A program made the translations under genes and the position numbers. The notes under the pieces are model-generated. The model was given only the letters and a program-made list of their open reading frames with translations. It had not been told where the DNA came from and did no database searches. Positions 22,618 through 32,950 of a DNA stretch of 64,000 nt are shown piece by piece (the stretch's first letter is position 1; every line of letters starts with the position of its first letter). The DNA comes from Chytridium lagenaria (taxonomy: Eukaryota; Chytridiomycota; Chytridiomycetes; Chytridiales; Chytridiaceae), in contig JAHLKC010000081.1 in the NCBI GenBank assembly GCA_025449115.1, positions 1 through 64,000 of the forward strand, given 5' to 3'.

Positions 22618-23598
22618 TTAAAGCCTGACCACATGTTTCCCCAATACACATTCATTGTCCGACGACGTCGCACTCGATGCCACTGATGACCCATCTCCCA
22701 AAACATTTGCAGCTGGAGGCAATAATGACATCCTTCTCCCTTGCACTGGCATACAAGGGGATGCCTCTGCCGAAGAAAACGATGCGCAAGGTATAATCTC
22801 TGGTGGACCCGGTGCAAACACAACCACGCCATCCCGTCCTTGCACAATGGGCGAAACGTCTTCAGCGCCGTCGGTGAACATATCTCCCCGTTGAAGTGTG
22901 GACCGTCTATCCAGGGTGTTGAACTGGGATGGACGGTTCAGGGAATGATGTTTGACAAGTCCACCGTCTTGCGTGGAATAAATAAGGAATTGATGGTCAG
23001 AGGATGGGGATGGAGGGACGGTTGAAGCCGGTGATGTTGCTCTCGGAAGCGTTCCGGTTCCAGGGTTTAAAGGCGACAACCTCCCTGCCAGCGTTCCAGG
23101 CACCACCAATCTTCCTCTGATGCGTTTTGACGAACAAGATGACATGGGGGATGGAAATGAACATGAACTTGTATCGCTCATTGTGTTTGAAGCATCCGCC
23201 ATGGCTTGTTTACGTCTTTGATCGTTGATTTTACGGAGACGGAGGACGAGGGAGACGATGAGAGAGACGACTAGGAGTGCTGTGAGGAGGATAAGGAGGA
23301 ATGCCCAGATGGGGAGACCCACTATGTCGGTTGAGGGAGGGGGATAGTATGTGGTGTCTGTTGCGACGGTGGTGGGAGCGGAGGAGGTGGAGGGAAGGAG
23401 GGCATTGGAGTCATCACCGGGAACCCCACCGCGGCGGTCAAGAATGGGAAGTGTGGGCATGGTTGCTAGTATCGTTTTTTTTGGAAGTGAAGAAACAAAG
23501 AAAGAAATTCGCGAGGACCGCCGTCGAGGAGTGAGGTTTATAAGAGGCGACGTTATGCGAACGGGTTGGGTTAGAGGGTGTTTGAGTTGATAGAGCAT
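22618..23598 (-). CDS. single-pass membrane protein with disordered cytosolic tail
   Basis: One intact frame. The ATG at 23598 gives 326 residues; an internal ATG at 23460 in a better context (ACCATGC) would give about 280. A Ser/Thr/Pro-rich N-terminal part precedes a strong hydrophobic segment (GLPIWAFLLILLTALLVVSL), then a basic stop-transfer (RLRKINDQRRK) and about 200 Ser/Pro-rich residues. The layout resembles the TM-SH3 protein at 30309-32727 but without an SH3 domain. Fungal cell-surface sensors and mucin-like receptors share this organisation; no specific function can be assigned. Confidence 0.6.
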   Translation of the reverse strand: MLYQLKHPLTQPVRITSPLINLTPRRRSSRISFFVSSLPKKTILATMPTLPILDRRGGVPGDDSNALLPSTSSAPTTVATDTTYYPPPSTDIVGLPIWAFLLILLTALLVVSLIVSLVLRLRKINDQRRKQAMADASNTMSDTSSCSFPSPMSSCSSKRIRGRLVVPGTLAGRLSPLNPGTGTLPRATSPASTVPPSPSSDHQFLIYSTQDGGLVKHHSLNRPSQFNTLDRRSTLQRGDMFTDGAEDVSPIVQGRDGVVVFAPGPPEIIPCASFSSAEASPCMPVQGRRMSLLPPAANVLGDGSSVASSATSSDNECVLGKHVVRL

Positions 23599-24320
23599 GC
23601 CTCATAACCCTTGCTTATGACAAACACTCATTACTTCGGACAAAATGTCCGAAATCCAGGGTTTTGGCGACCCCATAAGGGGTTTTTGGGTGTAGCAATT
23701 TCCTTTTAATGATTTGGACGAGACATAAAAAAGGAAAGCAAGTTTTTACAGCTGCATCCAGTTTTCATTAAATAAAAACACATAAAGCAACAACAAAAAC
23801 AAAAACAAAAAAAAAAAAGATAAATTGTTAGAGGCGCCTTTTTATCAAGACCCAGATAAAATATCCAAAAAGGGCGTGATCAAGGAAGAAAGAAGACACC
23901 AACTACAAAAGTGTTTTAGGACAAGAGCAACAAGCAACGAAATCGCGTTGTAGGGGTGTTGGGGAGGTCCACGCGTATCGTCCCATGAAACACACACAAA
24001 AAAAAAAAAAAAAAAGAAAAAAAAGAGGAAAAAAAGAAAAGGGGAAAGAGATGGTTAAAGTATATGGAGTAAATAAATGTTTTATAGATATACGGCATTT
24101 TGAATAATAATAAAAGAAAAAAGGGTTAAAGGCAACATATGAGTTGCAACGAAAAAAAAAACAAAAAAAAACACACACAGAACTAGAATAGCAATGACGA
24201 GAGAGAGATAAGCAACAAGGAAAAAATATATCAAAAAGAAAAAACTATACGAGTGAGATATGTCAACGGAGGGTCTCGTTCCCCACCGTCTCCTCAACCA
24301 TGCCCCTTTTAATCAAATTT
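23599..24320. repeat. A-rich low-complexity intergenic region
   Basis: Long A tracts, including 23998-24015 and several A7-A13 runs to 24170, lie between two minus-strand genes. This would be 3' flank and promoter. No gene supported; the open frames here encode only Phe-rich homopolymer readings. Confidence 0.55.
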
Positions 24321-26113
24321 TCAAAGGGGTCGCTCTGCTGCCATAGCGGTACCCTCGTAGACACCGACTTCCCGCCTTCCATTTCCACCCCAGCCCAAAT
24401 ACCCTCCAGGCGCGCCTGAGATCACGAGCCTCGTAAAAGCGCGTCCGTCCAAAACCTCTGCGTCTGGATCTCTCAATCCAAACCGATCTCCCACATGCCA
24501 CCCATTGCCCGATACAGGCGATGCGGTGGTGGTAGTCAGGAGAAGCCCTGCAAGCGGTGACGTGCAAGCTCCGGTTGATTTCAAAAGATGATGTGCGTAG
24601 GATGAAGAGTCCTTCATTGTAGGAAGGGAGGATCTCGGGAGGATGGACCTTGCACGCGGATACCGCATGCGAGGGTTTGGTGGAAGGTCGTAGTCAGTGA
24701 GGAGTGCGGCGGCGATGGCGGAATTGTGAGAGAGAACACCACCGGCAAAGTAATCACGGCGAGGTGATCTTGATGTAGGTCTTGCATAGTGGGAATTGGA
24801 ACGCCTTCCGATTACTCTGGTAGGGCTGATACGGAGCTTTGTGTTTGTAATGTTGCGATGCATCGATTTCTTGGAGCGAGGTTTCAGGTCAACGCGGAGT
24901 AGAGAGGAGCTAAGGATGGGAAGCGTTGCCGGAGTGAGGGATGGGAATGACAAGAGAGATGAAGTGTTGAGTTGGGGGGTTGGAAGGGAGTCTGGTGAGG
25001 ACGTGAGACGACCTCTTGAATGTTCACCGGATAGAGAAAGAGACCGAGGCGGACAATGCGATCGTGCAGTTTTGGAATGTGAGAGTGTGGTGTCGTCGAA
25101 TGAAGAGTGACCCCAACCGTCTGCTCTTCCGGGTCGTGGAGCAGGGCTTTCGGAATGTGATCTTGCTCCTTGGCCCTTTCGCTCCCCCCCGGTAGCCGAC
25201 AGAAAGAAGGGTAGACATGAAGCTTCATGTGGAATCAAAATCTCTACAGAATCGCACGAGGTTACACTCTCCATGTCATCATCCACCTCCGTTGCCTGAC
25301 TATCCTTTGAGCTGCAAAACTCTTCAATATCCGCTTTTGTCACTTGCGTATACCGCGAGTCCTCTAAGTGGTCTCCAAAGGGCGTTGAGGCGATATCTAG
25401 CATAGCGATACTATCTGCAAGCCCATCCACACAGCCTCCAGCAGTGTCCAGCACCGATCTTGAAGTCTGCTGCAGGACATCGTGATGGTTGTCCTGAGCC
25501 ATGAAGAATGAGGGAACGAAAGCAGGGGCGAGTGCGGAAAGCTTCTTGGTGGCGGTCGAGTTTGAGATTGAATTTGTGGTGATCTTGCTCTCGGAGGCAT
25601 CTGGTGAGCCTGCGACCGAACATTGGGTGGTGTTGGAGGTGGTGATTTGCGAGGACTGAGATGAGTTGGAAAGCTGCTGGAGGTGGACATCCGGTGTTCA
25701 CGGCGTTCATTGGGTTGAACCCACACTGGGGTGTGATGCTGTTGACAGTTGTTAAAGTGAACCCAAAATCGGCACTATCAGATGAAGCCCGATGCTGTTG
25801 GTTATTTGCAGAAGCGTCATATCCTAGTGGGGGGAAATTGGATGCTTGTGTGTGGCGATGTACGTCATCGTTGGAGGTGTGCCGTACCTGGGTATGTTGT
25901 CCCAGATGGCTAAAGGGAGCGGCAGAACCTGAAAAAAGAGTCGCCACCATCAGACCTCAGACGATACTGAACAGTATGATCTGTGACTTCTCTTCTGTGT
26001 GATCCCGTCTTCCACTGTGACGAAGAATTGCTTTGATGAGCCGCGAGGGAAGTGTTTGAAAGGGGTATGATGTTTGATGAAGGTGAGGGTGCGTCCACAG
26101 ATTGCGATCGCAA
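24321..26113 (-). CDS. unrecognised Ser/Arg-rich disordered protein
   Basis: The main frame is 24321-25502 (393 residues, with an ATG at 25502: MAQDNHHDVLQQTSRSVLD). It continues an upstream reading that changes frame within 25400-25950 and probably includes a spliced exon ending near 25930 (acceptor TTTTTTCAG). Composition is Ser, Pro and Arg-rich with no membrane segment. Local motifs are PRARSILPRSSLPTMKD and ISGAPGGYLGWGGNGRREVG near the C-terminus. No family is recognised. The true 5' end is not resolved; 26113 is only the upper limit of protein-like reading. Confidence 0.4.
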
Positions 26114-26672
26114 TCTTTGGTTTCAGCATCTCTGCAACGAGAGAACTGCTGACGGCTGTTGACAGATGCGAGTGTGTGTGTGATGAAGAAATAAAAGAGA
26201 AGGTCTTGTTAAGATGTCGCTGAATGCACGGCTTCAGCGATCACGAACGAACGGCAACTAGCAGGGAGTAAAAGTGTAGGTGGTCAATCCTTAGTGGGGT
26301 GTCAACCTTGAAATGAAAAGCTTTTTTTTTCTTCTTCTTTTTCCTTTCAAAATTTGGACAATTTCAAATTGCCTTTGGCTTGATGTCTGGCGAAGTTTCA
26401 ATACGCGTCGACGCGACGCGCCTTGTCTGTGTGTTCACAAAACGGGTAGTTTAAAAGGAGGCAACACTCGACAACACTGACAGAGTTGTGGCTATCACTA
26501 TCTCCTTATTTTCTATATACACGCCGCTGCAGTTCATAATACATACATCGTTAAACAATCCTCTTCATGCAATACACCTACAAACAATATAAAGATATAC
26601 ACCAAACCAAATAGAAAGCAAAAAACAGTTGCTACAAAAAACAAACTATTTCCTTCCAAAATATTTAAAAAA
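26114..26672. other. intergenic, promoter side of the Ser/Arg-rich gene
   Basis: AT-rich with a T-run at 26325-26333. The last 150 bases are the 3' flank of the SAM-domain gene. Nothing else seen. Confidence 0.45.
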
Positions 26673-29313
26673 TCAGAATAAATCCAGCACTTTTTTCCTT
26701 CTCTTATCCCCTCCCGCCTCCCTTCCAAAAACCACCCCGCCCACCTTGCCAACCTTTACTCCGCCCTTTTCTACTACCGCCGCACCCCGCCCACCTTGCC
26801 AACCACTACTCCGACCTCTCTCCACTACCATCTCATCCCGTCCACCTTGCCAACCTTTACTCAAACCATTCTCTACCATCTCACCCCGTCCACCTTGCCA
26901 ACTTTTACTCCAACCATTCTCTGCTCCCATCTCACCCCGTCCACCTTGCCAAGCTTTATTCCAACCATTCTCTGCTACCGTCTCGCCCCGTCCACGATGC
27001 CAATCTTTACTCCCATTCTTCTCAACCGATACAGGTGGTTCCAACACCGAGGGTTTCTGCAACGCTGCCGAAGCAGCTTTAACAACCGGTGGTGCCGTCA
27101 ACTTCTGCGACCTAGGAGGATCCGACAGTTTAAACAAGCCCCTCGACGTTGCAGTAACCGAAGTCGAAGCAGTTTCAGTTGGACCATTCAAAGAAGCCCG
27201 CGGGCCGTCTGATGAGCTCGTTCCAGAAAAGGCACGATGTGTAAACGGTTGCTGAGATGTCGAGCTGTGGTATTCAAAAGGCTTTGTTTTCGGAGGATAC
27301 GAGGTCGGAGGGAAGGGTGGAGTCGATGTCTTTTCAAGGGCAGATGCAGAAACAACCGTGGGCGGTCCCGACATTCTCGACTTTTTCACCACAGTCGGTG
27401 CATGGTCGTTAAATATAGACGCAGAAGTGCTCTTGAAATTGTATGTAGGTAGTGGCGTCAAGTTGGCGTCTCTGCCAGTACTCGAGGAGGAGGGATTTGG
27501 GGCTAAAGGCGGTTTTGATATTGCAGTATCTGAAGGTTTTAATGGCTCTTTTGGGCGAGGGGGTAAGGGTATAGTGGAGGGAAGCGCGGGATCCCTGCCG
27601 AAAGGTTTTGAAGATTGTGGTGGAATTTTTGGACGCTGGGGTAAGGGTATAGTGGAGGGAAGCGCGGGATCCCTTCCGAAAGGTTTTGAGGATTGTGGTG
27701 GAATGACCGAAGTGTGTAAGGGTGTGCCGGTAAATGAGCTGAGATTTATAGAGGGATAGAGTCCCTCAGCAGAATTATAAGTCGGCATTCCAGGGCGTTC
27801 CTGGTATGAATATCCACGTGATTGCCAAAGCGGCGGTTTGCTCGGACCCCAAGGGTCGTAAGTAGGAGAACCTAACCGATTCGGCGGAGAAACCCTACGT
27901 GAGTGATGTGAAGACTCTCGATAAGATGAGGATGCCAAAGTTCGTTCCGGCACATTATCCCGTCGATGCCTCTTCCCACTTGGAACTTCGCTGTCATCTG
28001 GCCATCGTTTGCCACCAATATCAGGGAAGGATCCAAATGCTTCTTCAACTTTTTACTCTTCTTCTTCTTCTTTGGCACAGGAGAGAGTGATCTTTCGTCA
28101 ATTTGATCAGGTGAGTGTGGCCTATGTCGTTTTTCATCAAGTGAGTATGTTTTTTCCGCTCTGCGATGAGAAGAATGTGGCACCTCCCTAATATTAGAAG
28201 ACCGTTGTTGTGACCTCTCCGGTTTTCTTTGAGATATATGAGGGCTCGTTGCCGACTCCAACTCCAGCAACTTTTTACGCTTTTTTTCCCTCCTTTCTTC
28301 TCGGCAGTCGTCAATTTGACTGGTGGAGATTCAAAGTAAGTTTTAGCTCTTTTCTTGCTGTTCCCCGTATTCTCAATAAATAGTGTTGATGCATTACCTT
28401 TGGAATCATCACCATCTACTACCACAATCTCCAACGGCGTATCGGGGCTATCTCGCAATGTCCTGTTATCAATAGCACTTCCTTGTCTTGGGTGGGGGGG
28501 TGGATCCGAGACCCTCTCCAAAATAAACTTCTCGAGAAAGCCGTCAACGGTGTTCGAAAGACGCCGTTCGGTGCTTTTACCGGTCAGTAGGAGCGAATTG
28601 GTGGCTGATATCGTTGCCGTTGATGATCCAACCACAAGAGAAGCAAAGTCATCACGTTCATTAACGATCACCACTGACGGTGACTTCCTCTTCCTCTTTA
28701 GTGATGGTAATTCTGTAACGGGTGCGGATGCGGGTATCTCTTCCTCCCCACTTCCATAACTAATGTCCATGGAAGAGGGAGAATAAATCTCGGATTGAGC
28801 GACCTCTTCAACGTCTGCTGCAAGCGAGGTCGATACAGAAAGCTGCGTTGGCGGAGCTTTCGTCAAGGTATCAATACCCAAAGCTGCCGCCTCGCCAACG
28901 CCACCAGAATCCGAAGAGCCAGGTAAGTCCTTTTTCTTTGATATCTCGATAGGCGCCGGCGCAACCACAGACGGACCACCTTGAGAAACAACAGCATTGT
29001 TTTCGACATTCCGAAGTTTTTCGATGGCCTTTGAAATCTTGAACCTCACCCCGTAACTCTTGATACCAATACCCGTTTCCAACGTCTCGGCGTTTACCCA
29101 TTTCATAAGCACATAACCATCAACATCGTGTTCTTTTATAAAAAAAAAACCTCTATCATCAGCCAAAACATCAACGTCCGGATGAAAGCAACGAACTTGA
29201 AAACACAAACTTGGGGTACCTTTGAACAATGCTCTTTCTGAGCCATACCCTATTGTCTCTAACCACTCCCCAACTTCATCCTTGGACCATGTCGCCGGAC
29301 GGCCTCCGACCAT
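26673..29313 (-). CDS. SAM-domain protein with Lys-rich linker and Trp/Arg-Gly-Gly repeats
   Basis: The start is ATG 29311-29313 (MVGGRPATWSKDEVGEWLET). The SAM domain occupies residues about 8-70 and is split by an 87-nt GT..AG intron (29133-29219) that happens to be stop-free. With it removed the fold reads on to ALFKEHDVDGYVLMKWVNAE and FKISKAIEKLR. A long acidic/Ser region follows, then KKKKKSKKLKK (about 28050), then a Pro-rich part with two near-identical units, SSKPFGRDPALPSTIPLP (27560-27705). The C-terminus has about six units of W-x-K-x-W-QGGRGEM type (26738-27010), ending KKVLDLF. Two one-base losses are placed: A-run 28281-28287 and C-run 28024-28026 (plus GGG). SAM domains oligomerise or bind RNA; the QGGRG repeats resemble RGG boxes, so RNA binding is an inference. 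Confidence 0.78.
26738..27010 (-). repeat. in-gene tandem repeat (about 57-60 bp, about six units) encoding WQGGRG
   Basis: Plus-strand units share CACCTTGCCAAC or close variants. The minus strand encodes W-Q-G-G-R-G-E-M within each unit. It lies at the 3' end of the SAM-domain gene. Confidence 0.75.
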
Positions 29314-29395
29314 TGGAAAAAACAAACTTGCGAGGTCAACAGCCCTATTGTATATTTTTTGAACAATTTTCTCTCTTTTGCAGAAAGTGCCAAAG
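29314..29395. promoter_or_regulatory. 82-bp bidirectional promoter (SAM gene / NR2C2AP homologue)
   Basis: The two start codons point away from each other, at 29313 (-) and 29396 (+), with 82 bp between them. It includes a T-rich tract and TATATTTTTTG. No other promoter element is certain. Confidence 0.6.
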
Positions 29396-29972
29396 ATGTC
29401 GTTGATGGATGCAGATGGGTTGGTGAAGATGGTGAAGGTGAGCTCGGTGCTCAACCGAGACGGAAAGAATTTTGGACGGCAGTTCCTGACGGACAGGAGT
29501 GAAGAGACGTGCTGGAATTCTGATCAGGTTTTTATTTGATTTGAAGATTTGATGATGGGAATCCGTTTTGCTGATGAGAGTCTGGGGTTTAGGGCTCGCC
29601 ACAATGGATATCAGTGGACTTTACGCAACCCGTTCACGTTGAAAAGATCAGCATCATGTTTCAAGGTGGTTTCGCAGGCCAAACTTGTCAAGTGATGGTG
29701 CAGGAAGCGTCATCAGGGGAGACAGACAGCAAGTCACTATGGGAGGAAGTCACCAAAGTTTACCCAGACGACGTCAATAGCACACAAGGTAAAAGCCAAA
29801 AGTATCATTAACAACGTATAAACCTATTATTTTTTTCTTTAAAGACTTTGACGTTAGAGATGCCATTGGATCTCGCAGCATCACATCTCTCCGCCTCATC
29901 TTCCAGACCAGTTACGACACCTATGGCCGAATCATCGTTTATGATTTCAATCTTTACGGAACGCGAGCATGA
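29396..29972 (+). CDS. NR2C2AP: NR2C2AP (TRA16) homologue
   Basis: Three exons, 29396-29527, 29593-29788 and 29845-29972, with frame preserved throughout and clean GT..AG introns. The protein is 151 residues against 139 for the animal protein (from memory). Family wording is strong: VSSVLNRDGKNFGRQFLTD, EETCWNSDQGSPQWISVDF, ISIMFQGGFAGQTC and YGRIIVYDFNLYGTRA. The family has a compact galactose-binding-like beta sandwich. In animals it binds a nuclear receptor; fungi lack those receptors, so the fungal role is unknown. It is one of the few multi-exon genes here without a frame break. Confidence 0.9.
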
Positions 29973-30308
29973 AATTCTGGAAGATTCCACAACCCCTTCT
30001 TCCCAATCAATCACGCGCTACTCATCAACTGTCAATAGACGCCGAACACCTCAATATATAGAAACAACCCTTCAAATGGAAGCTTTAGAACCATCCGTCT
30101 GGTTTTGTTGTTTAATATTTTCACATGCGCGTGAACTGATCGGGTTGAATTAGAGGGGGTTTTAGACAGTTTGATCAGAGTCAGAGTCTCCATCTCAAGC
30201 CCCCCCTCACTTCCCTTTTTTATTCATCAGTCTTAGCCTCCCCAACGAAACCCCCCGTCTCAACAGAAGATATAAAAAAAAAGGAGATTCATTTCACGCT
30301 CTTTTCAA
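29973..30308. other. intergenic
   Basis: Spacer between two plus-strand genes, ending in an A-run. No gene seen. Confidence 0.5.
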
Positions 30309-32727
30309 ATGCATGATGCTGAGGTCCACCTCCGGCTTCTCCAACGTCGCGCATCCTTCTCGTCAACGATAACCACAACCCCAACCCTCTCCCCGCCTCA
30401 CACCCTCCACCGTCGCGGCCAAGTCCTCCCCATCGTCCTCGCGAGTCCCAGTCCCTTTCCAACCTCTCAACCTCTCACCATGAACACAACAACCGAAGAC
30501 TCCACCCCATCCTTCACCTCCTTGTCAACCATATCCCCAACCTCCCCGCCCTCAACCTCCCCAACTATTCCCCCCTCCCTCCGTAACGGTCTCATCATCG
30601 GCGCCATCGTCATCACCGTCCTCTCCCTCATCATCACCATCCTCATCATCCTCCTCCTCCGTCGTCACCGTCGTCGCATAAAAGGAAAATCCCCATCCCC
30701 ATCCCCCCCAATCCAAACTGACACCGAATCCCCACCCCAACTCCCCCCCACAACAACCCCATACCTCTCCGCCCTCGATTCCCACCCCCGTTTCTCTAAA
30801 TCCATCCCCTCCTTCTCAGACATTGAAAACCCAACCCCAACCATCCGTCCAACCCTGGCTGCACGTCTAAGATCGTTGCTGCTCCTACCACCCGTATCCC
30901 CACGTCGTCGTTTATCACGACAACAGTCAACAGCGGAGGCAGGGAAAGAGCATGACCCTCAGTACGCGATTGCACCGGAACAAGTCGCCGCCTTGTTCAT
31001 GGGAGCGGAACCAGAGCCTTTGTCAACAGAGACGTCGCCAGCAAACGCGACGGTGTCGGTTTTAATCTCGACGACTTCCCAAACTGAGACGATACCATCG
31101 TCTTCCACATTAAAGATGGTAGTAGAAACGATTCCGACGAAAACCGCGCTCAGTGCTGCACATCTCCCTGTGACGGATGCGGCGTCTCCGGCGTTAAGTC
31201 TTGCAGAGGAGATTGAGAGAGCGGAGATGAGGGATCGAAGGGCTTCTGTGAAGTTTGCGGATCCGATTGCGAGTGTGGAGGTGTTTGAGGTGTCGCCTGT
31301 GACGGTGGTGTCGATGGAGAGTGAGGGGACGGCGCCTTGGGTGATTGAGGGTGAGGTTGGGGGTGTGGCGGGGAAGAGGGAGAGGAGGATGTCGGGGTTG
31401 GGTGGGGTGGTGGTTTTAGGGGACGAGGAGAGTGGAACGGAGGATGAGGTGGTTGAGAAGGGTTTGGAGGAGGTGGTGGTAGGTGTTAATGAAATAGAGG
31501 GTAGGGTGGAAGGTATTGTGGAGAATATCGAGCGGATGAAAGAGAATGATGAGGATGAAGCAGAGGATGAGGTGAAAGATATCGTGGAGAATGTCGAGCA
31601 GATGAAAGAGAATGATGAGACAGGACAACAATCAACCGTTGAAGGACATGTTGATATGAACAACCCTATTCCCGTTCAAGAGGAAGCTCAAGACGTGTTA
31701 GCATCTGAGACAGGACAAGAATCAACGATTAAAGGAGATGTTGATGTGAACAACCCTATTCCGTTAAAGAAGAAGTGCAAGACGTGTTAGCATCCGATTT
31801 GATGGATACTGTGAAAGCGGGGATGGACTCGCCTGATGTTGAGATCACGAACGTGGAATATATCAAGGTGGACTCATCCAACGTGGATCAACCGGAGAAC
31901 GTTGAATTTGACACTCGTGAAACAAATCCAGAAACCAAGGAACCCCACCTTACCGACCCTACCACCACAACAAACCCACCCCTTCTTACCGACACTATCA
32001 CCACAATAACCCCACCCCCCAACAACCCATCTCCTCCATCCGCAGCAACCTCCAACCCCTCCTCCCCACCACCCCCCCTCAAATCCCCAACCCCTCCACC
32101 TCCAGCACCCGCGCCTCCATCACCTCCCGCTACACCCCACACCTCGACTCCACCCCAAAACCCATCTTCCCCACCCCCCTCTCCTTCCTCCCCTCCACCC
32201 TCCCAACCTCCAGTCCCCGCGTCTCCCTCTACGGCGCCGGACGCCCCCCCTCCGTCTCCCTCCTCACAAAACCCCCCCCATCCTCCCCAGACCTCCACAC
32301 CCGTCACAAACCCCCATTAAAAATCCACACCGACGATCCCGTCCCCTCCCCATGTCCCTTACACTCTCACGCCACCCGGGATGCCGCGCAATGCACGTGT
32401 TCATCGACATCCGGGACATCCGGGACATCCACGCACACCACGTCCATGACGCATGTTGCGCTGCATGATTTTCGACCGGGTCGGAAGTCGGATGAGATGA
32501 GTATTACTGCTGGGGATTTGGTGAAAGTGGTGGAACGGTATGAGGATGGATGGGCGAGAGGGGTGAATTTGAGTCAAGGGAAGAAGGGAGGGGTGTTTCC
32601 AGTGTTTGTGTTGAAGAAGTTGGCGAGTGGGGTTGGGAAATGGAGGGGGGAGGAGGAGGAGGAGGAGGATGGGGATGGGGAGTATTTGAGGTTACCTGTG
32701 AGGACGTTGTCGTTGTCGAGTCCGTGA
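30309..32727 (+). CDS. single-pass membrane protein with C-terminal SH3 domain (Fus1-like layout)
   Basis: The first in-frame ATG is 30309; ATG 30480 in a stronger context (CACCATGA) gives a better start. A Thr/Ser/Pro-rich N-terminus leads to one hydrophobic helix (NGLIIGAIVITVLSLIITIL), then RRHRRRIKGK. A long cytosolic region contains acidic repeats (VENIERMKENDE, VENVEQMKENDE and two VNNPIP units). The C-terminal SH3 domain (32446-32660) reads ALHDFRPGRKSDEMSITAGD, RYEDGWARG and GGVFPVFVLKKL, covering the ALYDY, Trp and FP positions. Two breaks are placed precisely: CC at 31761-31762, where the sister repeat has CCC, and the C-run 32011-32020. Membrane SH3 proteins of fungi recruit polarity and MAPK factors. 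The resemblance to Fus1 is architectural only. Confidence 0.8.
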
Positions 32728-32950
32728 ATGATATGGGGGTTTTTTTTTTGCGGGAGGAGGGTTGCAGGATGCGAGTTTAATTTTTTGTTGCGGGTATAGA
32801 TAATACAGATCAGATCGTTTGCTGTAAAGGGTTTATTATTTTATTTTTTTTGTTTATTTTTGTTTGTTTTGCTTGTATGGCATGTCGATTTGAACCGGTA
32901 AAACATAACTAAAGGTACACTTTTGTTGTTCCACCTCTTCGTGATGGAAG
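32728..32950. other. 3' flank of the SH3 gene
   Basis: T/A-rich spacer before the satellite array. Confidence 0.5.

Noticed and set aside
29345..29602. 85-codon minus-strand frame upstream of the SAM gene
   Set aside because: It is antisense to the first exons of the NR2C2AP homologue, which match the family closely.
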